Shown here in pieces: positions 23,542-30,765 of a DNA stretch of 64,000 nucleotides (positions within the stretch are counted from its first letter, which is position 1; the number at the start of each line of letters is the position of its first letter). Source of the stretch: CALBPI01 sp039821605 (GTDB taxonomy: Bacteria > Pseudomonadota > Gammaproteobacteria > Steroidobacterales > Woeseiaceae); the NCBI GenBank assembly GCA_039821605.1, contig JBCBNV010000004.1, positions 124,001-188,000 on the forward strand. The letters run 5' to 3'. Below the pieces are notes generated by a model. That model did not search any database. It saw only the letters and a list, made by a program, of their open reading frames with translations, and was not told the origin of the DNA. The translations under genes were made by a program, and so were the position numbers.

Positions 23542-25281
23542 ATGACCCCTGTCGCGAGTCGGCTCGATGTCGACCGGATCAGCGACCGTAGTATCGATGG
23601 CCAGGATGAACCTTGGACGGCCTTCGATCTGCTGCGCCGCAGCGCCGAGCGCTGGCCGGGTCGCGCGGCACTGCATTTCCTTGCGGATCCCGCGCGATTC
23701 GAACACGCGCGTACCCTGACTTTTGAAGACCTGTTCGAGCAGGTGTGCGCTGCGGCGACGTTGTTTCAGGCCCACGGCGTCGGCGTCAACGACGTGGTGG
23801 CCGTGGCACTGTCCAATCGACCTGAAGCCCATATTGCCATTTGGAGTGCGCAGTCCGTGGCGACGGTCATGCCGATCAACGGTGGCATTCCGACTGATGA
23901 TTTTGCCGCGCTGCTTGCGCTGGCACAGACGCGAATCCTCGTTGCCGATGCGGGCAGCTGGGCGCATCGTGCGGAAGAGATCACGGCCGCCTGCCCGCGC
24001 CTGACGCACGTGTTTCTTGTCGGCGAGGCGGCGGCGCATGCGCACCCCGATGTCGACGTGCAGGACTTCAATATCGCACTGAGCAGGATTCGCGGCGATG
24101 TCGCGCAATCGGCACCATCACCCGAGCACCTCGGGATCATCAATTGCACGGCGGGCACCACGGGCCGGCCACGGCTTGTTCGACGGTCATTGGCGGCCGA
24201 AATGCGCGCTGTGTGCGCGTTGCGGACGATGTTCGGCGAATTCCTCAATGAGGGTACGGTCGTGGCCGGTGGCCTGCCGTTGTTTCACAATTCCGTCGCC
24301 TCGGCCTCGGGCCTGTTGCCCTGGGCGCAGGGTGCGTGCGTGATCACGGCCGGTCCCCGCGGCTTCCTGGATCCCGGCTTTGTTGCGAACTACTGGCGCA
24401 TACTTGCCCACTACAGTGTAACGCTGGCCTTGCTTGTACCCTCGGTCATTGCGCAGTTGTTGCGCGTGCCCATCGGTGAGGCCGATATCACCTCGCTGTC
24501 GCTGGCCATCTCAGGCGGTGCGCGGTTGTCGGCGGGTTTGCAGCGGCGCTTCGAACGCGCGGCCGGGGTGCGCCTGTTGTCGAGCTATGGCGTTGTGGAG
24601 CTCGGTTGTCTTGCCACCATGACACCGCCCGCGGGCGAACGCCGGGCCGGTTCTGCGGGCATTGCACTGCCCTGGCACCGCACGCGCATCGCCAAACTCG
24701 ATGACGCGAATCGGTTTCGGGGTGACTGCGACATCGAGGAAGACGGCCGCTTGCTTGTGAACGGCCCGGGAGTGCTCGACTCCTACATCGACGACGAGCA
24801 TGGCGGCGTGGCCCGGGTCGACTGCGGCGACGACCTGCTCTGGCTCGATACCGGCGACCTCGCGAGTGTCGATGCCGACGGTTACCACTGGATCGCAGGC
24901 CGGCGCAGCGAGGTCATTCGTCGCGGTGGCCGCTACGTCGATCCGTCAACGATCGAAGAGGGCTTGCTGCAGCATCCCATGGTGGCCATGGCGGCAGTCG
25001 TGGCGCGGCCCGATCCGATTGCCGGCGAAGTGCCCGTCGCTTACGTCGTGCTGCGCGAGGGCGGTCAGAGCGATACCGAGGCATTGCGCGATTTTCTGCG
25101 CGACACGTTGACCTCATCCTCGGACCTGCCGAGCGACGTACTCATCGTCGATGCCCTGCCCCTTACACCCCTGGGCAAGGTCGACAAGCGTGCCTTGCAG
25201 CAGCGTGAAGCGCGCGTGGCCATGAACCGCATCAAGCAGTCCCTGGGCGACGCGGCGGATTCCGACGACGACGCCGGATAG
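23542..25281 (+). CDS. AMP-binding (ANL superfamily) acyl-CoA synthetase-like enzyme
   Basis: 579 residues from ATG 23542; an earlier in-frame ATG at 23482 lies inside a likely -10 box. ANL enzymes adenylate a carboxylic acid and then usually thioesterify it. Motifs: the phosphate loop reads CTAGTTGRPRLV where TSGTTGxPKG is usual, then SSYGVVELG, DTGDLASVDADGYHWIAGRR and the C-terminal PLTPLGKVDKRAL with the catalytic Lys. Resembles a fatty-acyl-CoA ligase or AMP-dependent synthetase; the substrate is unknown. It is divergent from the STT3-like operon and convergent with egtD. Confidence 0.82.
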   Translation: MTPVASRLDVDRISDRSIDGQDEPWTAFDLLRRSAERWPGRAALHFLADPARFEHARTLTFEDLFEQVCAAATLFQAHGVGVNDVVAVALSNRPEAHIAIWSAQSVATVMPINGGIPTDDFAALLALAQTRILVADAGSWAHRAEEITAACPRLTHVFLVGEAAAHAHPDVDVQDFNIALSRIRGDVAQSAPSPEHLGIINCTAGTTGRPRLVRRSLAAEMRAVCALRTMFGEFLNEGTVVAGGLPLFHNSVASASGLLPWAQGACVITAGPRGFLDPGFVANYWRILAHYSVTLALLVPSVIAQLLRVPIGEADITSLSLAISGGARLSAGLQRRFERAAGVRLLSSYGVVELGCLATMTPPAGERRAGSAGIALPWHRTRIAKLDDANRFRGDCDIEEDGRLLVNGPGVLDSYIDDEHGGVARVDCGDDLLWLDTGDLASVDADGYHWIAGRRSEVIRRGGRYVDPSTIEEGLLQHPMVAMAAVVARPDPIAGEVPVAYVVLREGGQSDTEALRDFLRDTLTSSSDLPSDVLIVDALPLTPLGKVDKRALQQREARVAMNRIKQSLGDAADSDDDAG

Positions 25282-25288
25282 CGACGCG

Positions 25289-26245
25289 TCAGTCTGCGGT
25301 GCGGCAGTACTGCACGCTGAACAGCTCGTCCGCGTCCTGCCACACCGTGTCGACGGTAAAGCCGGCCGCATCGGCGAGTGCTGCAAAATCATCGAGCGAA
25401 AACTTGTAGGAACACTCGGTGAGAAGGTACTCGTCGGGCGCGAACTCGAACTGCTGCCCGTCCAGGTTGACCGACTGGCGGCACTGACTCACGAGGTGCA
25501 TCTCGATGCGCCCTTCGCGGTCGTTGTAGATGGCGCGGTGCACGAAAGCCTGGGGTCGGAAGTTTGCGCCCAGGCGCTCGTTGAGGTGGTGCAGCATGTT
25601 GCGGTTGAACGCCGCCGTCACGCCGGCCTCGTCGTTGTAGGCGCGCTCGAGCACATCGGGGTCCTTCTTGAGGTCCACGCCGATGAGCAGCCCGCCGCCA
25701 TCGCCGGCTGTGCGCCGCATCGTCGCGAGCAGCGCCTGCGCGGCATCGGGCGGGAAGTTGCCGATTGTCGAGCCGGGGAAGAACACGATGTTGCGGTCGG
25801 GTATGACGCGTGGTGCCGGCAACTGGAACGGGCGCGTGAAGTCAGCCGTGACGGGCAGCACTTCGATGTTGGGATAGGCGTGCGCCAGCGTGTCGGCCGC
25901 AGCCTGCAGGTGGTCGCCAGAGATGTCGACGGGCACGACGACGCTGATACCAGGCACGCCGTCCAGCAGGATGCGGACCTTGACGCTCGCGCCCGCGCCG
26001 AACTCGATCAGAGACACGCCCGTACCCAGCGCATCGGCGATGGCTTCGATGTTCTCTTCAAGGATGCCGATCTCGGTGCGAGTCGGGTAGTACTCGGGCT
26101 GTTCCGTGATGGCCTCGAACAGCTTCGATCCGCGTTCGTCATAGAAGTACTTGGGTGACAGCCGCTTCTGCGGCAGGGCCAGCCCGGCGAGCACTTCTTC
26201 GAGATCAGCCGCCTTCCTGGCAGCCTGCGCGTTACTTTCGGTCAT
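25289..26245 (-). CDS. egtD: L-histidine N(alpha)-methyltransferase
   Basis: Trimethylates the alpha-amino group of histidine to hercynine with three S-adenosylmethionines, the first step of ergothioneine synthesis. 318 residues, as usual. Features: LSPKYFYDERGSKLFEAITE, then PEYYPTRTEIGILEEN near the N-terminus, SLIEFGAGASVKVRILLD (SAM site), FFPGSTIGNFPPDAA and HLVSQCRQSVNLDGQ. It lies 15 bases downstream of egtB in the same operon. Confidence 0.96.
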   Translation of the reverse strand: MTESNAQAARKAADLEEVLAGLALPQKRLSPKYFYDERGSKLFEAITEQPEYYPTRTEIGILEENIEAIADALGTGVSLIEFGAGASVKVRILLDGVPGISVVVPVDISGDHLQAAADTLAHAYPNIEVLPVTADFTRPFQLPAPRVIPDRNIVFFPGSTIGNFPPDAAQALLATMRRTAGDGGGLLIGVDLKKDPDVLERAYNDEAGVTAAFNRNMLHHLNERLGANFRPQAFVHRAIYNDREGRIEMHLVSQCRQSVNLDGQQFEFAPDEYLLTECSYKFSLDDFAALADAAGFTVDTVWQDADELFSVQYCRTAD

Positions 26246-26260
26246 CTGGGGTCCCTGGGA

Positions 26261-27517
26261 TCAGGCGTCGCCTGCCAGTCGGAGTCCCGTGCACTGCCAG
26301 CGTGCATCGGGGTAGAAGAAGCTTCTATAGGTGGCGCGGAGGTGATCCTGCGCGCTCAGGCAGGATCCGCCGCGGATCACCATCTGGCTGCACATGAACT
26401 TGCCGTTGTACTCGCCGAGTGTGCCTGAGAGAGGCTTGAAGCCCGGGTAGGCGGCGTAGGGTGACGAGGTCCATTCCCAGACATCGCCGTACCACTGCGG
26501 ACCATCGCCCGCGGTCGGGTGCCAGTAGCCTGACTCCACAAAGTTGCCCGCCACGGGGCTGCCGGCCGCCGCGGTTTCCCACTCGGCCTCAGTGGGCAGG
26601 CGAGCGCCCGCCCAGCGTGCGAACGCGTCAGCTTCAAAAAAACTGAGGTGCGATACGGGCGCGCCCGGGTCGATGTCACGCATGCCGCCCAGTGTAAATT
26701 CCCGCTCGAGGTCCTCGGACCAGTACAGCGGTCGGCACCAGTTGTCGTCGGTGACTTTGGCCCAGCCGTCGGACAGCCAGAGCATGGCGTTGCGGTAGCC
26801 GCCGTCCTCGATGAAGTGCCGGAACTCGGCGTTGGTCACGAGGCGATCGGCGATGTCGTGCGGCTGCAGCAACGCGTTGTGACGCGGCGTCTCGTTGTCG
26901 AAGTAAAACCCGGGTGCGTCCGCCGCGGCGCCGATCTCGACCTCGCCGCCCGAGTGACGGAGCCTGCTTGCCGCCCGTGCTTCGGTTTGCGGCGGCGCGG
27001 GCAACTCGGCGCACATGGCGGGCTTGAGCGGGTTACACCAGAGCACGTGCTTGATGTCCGTCAGCATGAGCTCCTGGTGCTGTTGCTCGTGATGCAAGCC
27101 GAGCTCGATGATGCCGCGAGCTTCGGGTTCGGCGCCGTTGTCCAGCAAGACCTGCATGGCGGCATCGACATGGGCGCGGTAGTCGCGCACCTCGGTGACC
27201 GTCGGCCGCGACAGCAGACCGCGCCGCGGCCGCGCATGCATCTCGCCTGCGCTTTGGTAGTAGCTGTTAAACAGGTAAGCAAAGCGCGGATCGAACGGCG
27301 TGTAGTCGGGTGCGTGCGGCGCCAGCACGAAGGTCTCGAAGAACCACGTGGTGTGGGCAAGGTGCCACTTCGTCGGGCTGACGTCGGGCATCGTCTGCAC
27401 GACCTGGTCCTCTGCGGACAAGGTCTCGCACAGGGCCACAGAACGCGATCGAATGTCGTCGAAACGTCCCGGCAGGACGTCGTTGCGTAGGCCGGCATCG
27501 CCGGCTGCGGCGGCCAT
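26261..27517 (-). CDS. egtB: ergothioneine biosynthesis iron-dependent sulfoxide synthase
   Basis: 418 residues. Couples hercynine to a thiol (gamma-glutamylcysteine in mycobacteria, cysteine in some other types) with O2 to give a sulfoxide. The N-terminal DinB_2 domain carries iron ligands in WHLAHTTWFFE and HHEQQHQELMLTDIKH (HxxxH), and the C-terminal FGE-sulfatase domain has LPTEAEWETAAAG, GDVWEWTSSPY and GLRLAGD. No egtA, egtC or egtE is adjacent, so this is the minimal EgtB-EgtD form; the C-S lyase must be elsewhere or replaced by a general PLP enzyme. The thiol donor cannot be told from sequence by eye. Confidence 0.95.
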   Translation of the reverse strand: MAAAAGDAGLRNDVLPGRFDDIRSRSVALCETLSAEDQVVQTMPDVSPTKWHLAHTTWFFETFVLAPHAPDYTPFDPRFAYLFNSYYQSAGEMHARPRRGLLSRPTVTEVRDYRAHVDAAMQVLLDNGAEPEARGIIELGLHHEQQHQELMLTDIKHVLWCNPLKPAMCAELPAPPQTEARAASRLRHSGGEVEIGAAADAPGFYFDNETPRHNALLQPHDIADRLVTNAEFRHFIEDGGYRNAMLWLSDGWAKVTDDNWCRPLYWSEDLEREFTLGGMRDIDPGAPVSHLSFFEADAFARWAGARLPTEAEWETAAAGSPVAGNFVESGYWHPTAGDGPQWYGDVWEWTSSPYAAYPGFKPLSGTLGEYNGKFMCSQMVIRGGSCLSAQDHLRATYRSFFYPDARWQCTGLRLAGDA

Positions 27518-27571
27518 AGCGCTATCCGCTGCGAAACAGGACTTAAAGGTTAGAGACGCGCTCGGGGGCTG

Positions 27572-28222
27572 TCAAAAGTCGGGCGCGTCCGCAGCGTAAA
27601 GGACGCAAAATGCTCGCGCGCAGGAGTCGATGTGCGCGTCGAGATTCTCGATCGGACGACCGATGGTGACGGGTTCGATCCAGAGGGCCTGGTTGAGCAT
27701 GCCGAAGAAATGTCGCAACGCGGTGCGGGCATTGCACGCGCGAAACAGCCCGCGTTGGACCATTGTTTTGAACGCTTCCTCGACGAAGGCCTGGCAGGCT
27801 TCGCCGCCATCACTGGTCACGAGCAGGTCGCGCAGCTCGGGGTGCTTTTGTGCGGCGCTGATCGTCATGCGCATGAGCGGCAAAAGGGCGGCTGCTTCGA
27901 AGAGTTGCTGGTGCCACTGGGCGATGAATCGCGCAGCTTCGAGCGCAGAGTCGTACTCGGGCACACCGTTGAGGAACGGCTGTCGGGAACGCTGGATCTC
28001 ACGGTCGAGCACGAGACCGAGCAAGTCGGCCTTGCTGCCAAAACGGCGATGGACTTCGGCGGGGGTCAGTCGCGCGGCCGAGGCGATTCGGGCCAGCGAC
28101 GTGTCGGTGTAGCCGCGTTTCAGGAACAACGCCAACGCGGTATCGAGGATGGCCCGCTCGCGCAGTCCATCCTGGCCGCCGCCCGGCGTTTGACCGCCGT
28201 CTGCTGGTGCCTCGTGACGCAT
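27572..28222 (-). CDS. TetR family transcriptional regulator
   Basis: 216 residues from ATG 28222, which has GGAG ten bases upstream; longer in-frame starts exist but lack ribosome sites. The N-terminal HTH spans ILDTALALFLKRGYTDTSLA then RIASAARLTPAEVHRRFGSK. The C-terminal ligand domain (TetR_C-like) includes RFIAQWHQQLFEAAALLPL. It is 54 bases upstream of egtB on the same strand, so it may autoregulate and control the ergothioneine genes, but this is only inferred. Confidence 0.85.
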   Translation of the reverse strand: MRHEAPADGGQTPGGGQDGLRERAILDTALALFLKRGYTDTSLARIASAARLTPAEVHRRFGSKADLLGLVLDREIQRSRQPFLNGVPEYDSALEAARFIAQWHQQLFEAAALLPLMRMTISAAQKHPELRDLLVTSDGGEACQAFVEEAFKTMVQRGLFRACNARTALRHFFGMLNQALWIEPVTIGRPIENLDAHIDSCARAFCVLYAADAPDF

Positions 28223-28516
28223 CACGAGGCTGCTCCGGTGGGCATCATCCCCCCCCAACGCCGAACGCATCACTGCGGGCGCCGTGGCGGCATCCCTTGC
28301 GTTCGACGAGTTACACACGCTGACTGACGGTGGCAGACGCCCCCAAGCCGAGTGCACAGTCTGCACAAAGTATAAGGAGGCTGTCGTCTTCACCGCCAGC
28401 GACAGCACTGTGACAGCCCTTTGCGGCCGTTTTAAGGACGAAAGTCACATATAGGGTGAGTGATGCGCGGTGGTATACGCCCCTCAATGGGGTGACGCGG
28501 TGTCATGTTGCTTATG
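28223..28516. other. 294-bp intergenic region with small palindromes
   Basis: Between the TetR gene and the end of the ECF42 gene. On the minus strand TATACT (28371-28376 region) is a plausible -10 for the TetR gene, and GTGCA/TGCAC (28352-28356 and 28362-28366) forms a short inverted repeat just downstream of it that could be the regulator's own operator. GGCTGTC and GACAGCC form a wider inverted repeat around 28379-28418. No gene is evident. Confidence 0.35.
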
Positions 28517-29728
28517 TCAAATCAGTGTTCGAGGCGACCGTTCCGCCAGGACGCGAGAAAGAAACTCGCGCTCGGCCGCGTGCTGGGAGGTGTCCAACGC
28601 GCGGCGCAGCAGCGCATCGGCAGCCGCTGCGTCGCCTTGACGGTGGCGCAGCGTGCTGTGCGCCACGAGGTAAGGCGTGTAGTCGGTGAGCGAGGAGACG
28701 TCGAGCTGTTCGAGCACGGTGAGCGCGGTCTCGGTGTCGCCGGCCTCGCTGAGTGCCACGGCGCGATTGATGGTGACGACGGGGCCTGGCGACTGCCGCT
28801 CGAGGATGGCGTAGAGCGCAGCAATTTGCGCCCAGTCCGTGGCGTTGGCGTTCGGTGCCTCGCAGTGCAGCGCCGCGATCGCGGCCTGGGTCTGGTAGGG
28901 CCCCGGGCGTCCTCGACCCAGCGCGACGCGCAGCAACGCAGTTGCTTCCGTAATGAGGTCCCCATCCCAGGCCGAGCGGTCCTGCCGCGGCAACGGCACG
29001 AGCGCACCATCCGGTCCAAGCCGCGTTTCGTGTCGTGCGTGGTGGCAGAGCATAAGCGCGAGCAGGCCCATGAGCTCCGTATCGCCTGGGAAGAGGCGCA
29101 GCAACAGTCGAGCCAGCCAGATCGCCTCTTCGCAGGTGCGGCTGTCCACGAGCGCACCGGCGCGGGCGCTGTAGCCCTGGTTGAAGATCAGGTAGACCGT
29201 GGCGAGCACGGCTTCGAGCCGGTTCGGCAGCTCGGCGGCTTCGGGGACCGCGAACGGAATGCCTTTGTCGCTGAGTTTTTTGCGGGCGCGCGCCAGGCGC
29301 TGCTCCATGGTGCGAACCGGGACGAGGAAGGCCTGCGCCACATCGGCCGAGGACAGGCCCGCGATGACCTTGAGCGTCAGCGCGACCTGGTGCTCGACGA
29401 CCAGCGCCGGGTGGCAGCAGGTAAAGACCAGACGCAGCAAGTCATCGTCGAGCGCTGTCGGTTCGAGGTCTTCGTGCACGGGCTCGGGAGGTTCTCCGGA
29501 TATCTCGCGGCCCGCTTTGCGCGCTGCGTCGATGAGCCGGTTACGACCCGCCGTGATGAGCCAAGCCGTGGGATTGTCGGGCAAGCCGTCCTCGCGCCAC
29601 GCGGCGAGCGCCCGTACGGCTGCATCCTGAAACGCGTCCTCGGCGGCGTCGAGATCGCCCGCGAATCGGCGCAGCGCCGCCACGGCCCGGGGACGGGCCG
29701 CCTTGAGCGCTGCGCCGAAGTCGCTCAC
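28517..29728 (-). CDS. ECF42-type RNA polymerase sigma factor with C-terminal extension
   Basis: 403 residues, about twice a simple ECF sigma. Region 2: RRFAGDLDAAEDAFQDAAVR; region 4: ALTLKVIAGLSSADVAQAFL and RTMEQRLARARKKLSDKGIP. The C-terminal half (about 190-390, with LATVYLIFNQGYSA and PVVTINRAVALSEAG) is the TPR-like extension of the ECF42 group (DUF6596). No anti-sigma gene is present; these sigmas are found beside DGPF (YCII) proteins, as here, and the C-terminal extension is thought to regulate activity. Its start overlaps the DGPF gene stop by 4 bases. Confidence 0.93.
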   Translation of the reverse strand: MSDFGAALKAARPRAVAALRRFAGDLDAAEDAFQDAAVRALAAWREDGLPDNPTAWLITAGRNRLIDAARKAGREISGEPPEPVHEDLEPTALDDDLLRLVFTCCHPALVVEHQVALTLKVIAGLSSADVAQAFLVPVRTMEQRLARARKKLSDKGIPFAVPEAAELPNRLEAVLATVYLIFNQGYSARAGALVDSRTCEEAIWLARLLLRLFPGDTELMGLLALMLCHHARHETRLGPDGALVPLPRQDRSAWDGDLITEATALLRVALGRGRPGPYQTQAAIAALHCEAPNANATDWAQIAALYAILERQSPGPVVTINRAVALSEAGDTETALTVLEQLDVSSLTDYTPYLVAHSTLRHRQGDAAAADALLRRALDTSQHAAEREFLSRVLAERSPRTLI

Positions 29729-30078
29729 TGCGGGTCCGGGAACACAGGCCGGATTTCGACGCAGCCGACGTCACCGTGCGGCAGCAGCGCGGCGTAGCCC
29801 GTCACGGTGTCGAGGTCGTCGGCCTCGAAGACATAGTAGCCACCAAGCTGTTCCTTGGTTTCGGCAAACGGGCCGTCGGTGACCGTGACCTTGCCGTCGT
29901 GGTTGCGGACGGTCGTGGCGGCTGCCACGTCCATGAGCCGGTTGCCGGCACGGAAAGTGCCGTCGGCCTGGGATTTCTCGATGACGGCCATGTGGCCGGC
30001 CATGATGCGGGCTTCCTCGGCCTCACTGAGTGCGTTCCAGCGTTCCTCGGCGTTGTAGATCAACATCACGTATTCCAT
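29725..30078 (-). CDS. DGPF/YCII-domain protein paired with ECF42 sigma
   Basis: 117 residues. The sequence MEYVMLIYNAEERWNALSEA, the central VTVTDGPFAETKEQLGGYYV with the eponymous DGPF and the end VEIRPVF identify the family. YCII-like domains have a ferredoxin-like fold with a conserved His-Asp dyad in the parent family, but no enzymatic role is established for the DGPF group. It precedes the ECF42 gene with an ATGA overlap. A GGAGCAACCC ribosome site is seen upstream. Confidence 0.93.
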   Translation of the reverse strand: MEYVMLIYNAEERWNALSEAEEARIMAGHMAVIEKSQADGTFRAGNRLMDVAAATTVRNHDGKVTVTDGPFAETKEQLGGYYVFEADDLDTVTGYAALLPHGDVGCVEIRPVFPDPQ

Positions 30079-30162
30079 CGGGTTGCTCCTTTTCTGATGG
30101 GTTCATGATAGTTGACGGATGGGGCGCGCCGATTACGACAACCCCAGTGAAAAAAACGGCTA

Positions 30163-30191
30163 TTGACTCGCCGGGGTCCTGCCGTTGTAAT
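30163..30191 (+). promoter_or_regulatory. sigma-70 promoter of tRNA-Phe
   Basis: TTGACT (30163-30168), 17-base spacer, TGTAAT (30186-30191), each one mismatch from consensus. A GC-rich discriminator (ACGCGGC) follows, as in stringently controlled stable-RNA promoters. Start of transcription is expected near 30198, giving a 5' leader of about 46 bases for RNase processing. Confidence 0.75.
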
Positions 30192-30244
30192 ACGCGGCTC
30201 GCATTCAGCGGCCCGGCGTTCTGCCGGCAGCCCGCTGCCAGGAT

Positions 30245-30320
30245 GGCCAGGTAGCTCAGTTGGTAGAGCAGCGGATTGAAAATCCGCGTGTCGGTGGTTC
30301 GATTCCGCCCCTGGCCACCA
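30245..30320 (+). tRNA. tRNA-Phe (GAA)
   Basis: 76 bases including an encoded CCA (30318-30320). Acceptor stem GGCCAGG (30245-30251) pairs with CCTGGCC (30310-30316). The D arm contains TAGCTCAGTTGGTAGAGCA. The anticodon stem GCGGA/TCCGC encloses TTGAAAA with anticodon GAA at 30278-30280. The T arm has GGTTCGATTCC. No terminator follows, so it may be cotranscribed with the gene at 30358. Confidence 0.98.
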
Positions 30321-30357
30321 TTTCCTCGTACGTCCCCCACCAGTCACAGCTCAGAAC

Positions 30358-30765
30358 ATGTCGATCGAAATATCGGTGCTTGAGAGCGAGAAGCTCATTG
30401 TCAGTCGCCTGAGCGGACGGCTGACCGATATGGACCTGCTCGATGCCCAGGACTACTTCGAGAACAAGGTCACCTGGAGCGACGGCACTGCAGAGCTCAT
30501 CGACCTTACGAATGCAGACCTCGCGGCCGCAACCACGCGCCTGATGCCTGAGTTGGCGGAGCGATTCGAGGCGTTCTTTGACAACGCAGGTGTAGAGACG
30601 GCGCGAGTGGCGCTCTGCAGTCCAAATGACCTGCAGTTTGGAATGAGTCGGGTCTTCGAGACCTGGGCTAACCGCAGTTCGATAGCGACATTCGCCACGT
30701 TTCGAGATTGGAAGTCCGCAGACCTCTGGCTCAGGAGTTCTGAATCCTTGCCTGATTCAGGCTAG
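30358..30765 (+). CDS. SpoIIAA/STAS-like small protein
   Basis: 135 residues. The pattern MSIEISVLESEKLIVSRLSG, LTDMDLLDAQDYF and a mid-chain TAELIDLTNADLAA looks like the SpoIIAA-like (STAS fold) family, in which the Ser/Thr after the D-L-T strand can be a regulatory phosphorylation site. The C-terminal region (FRDWKSADLWL) also fits. It begins 37 bases after tRNA-Phe and overlaps the convergent lipoprotein gene by 35 bases. Function is unknown; it may bind a lipid or a partner protein. Confidence 0.6.
   Translation: MSIEISVLESEKLIVSRLSGRLTDMDLLDAQDYFENKVTWSDGTAELIDLTNADLAAATTRLMPELAERFEAFFDNAGVETARVALCSPNDLQFGMSRVFETWANRSSIATFATFRDWKSADLWLRSSESLPDSG

Noticed and set aside
28505..29797. Long open frame on the plus strand (about 430 codons)
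   Set aside because: It is fully antisense to the ECF42 sigma gene, has no family resemblance and results from high GC codon bias in the real gene.
30245..30320. Integration site of a genomic island at tRNA-Phe
   Set aside because: No integrase gene and no repeated 3' tRNA segment nearby.
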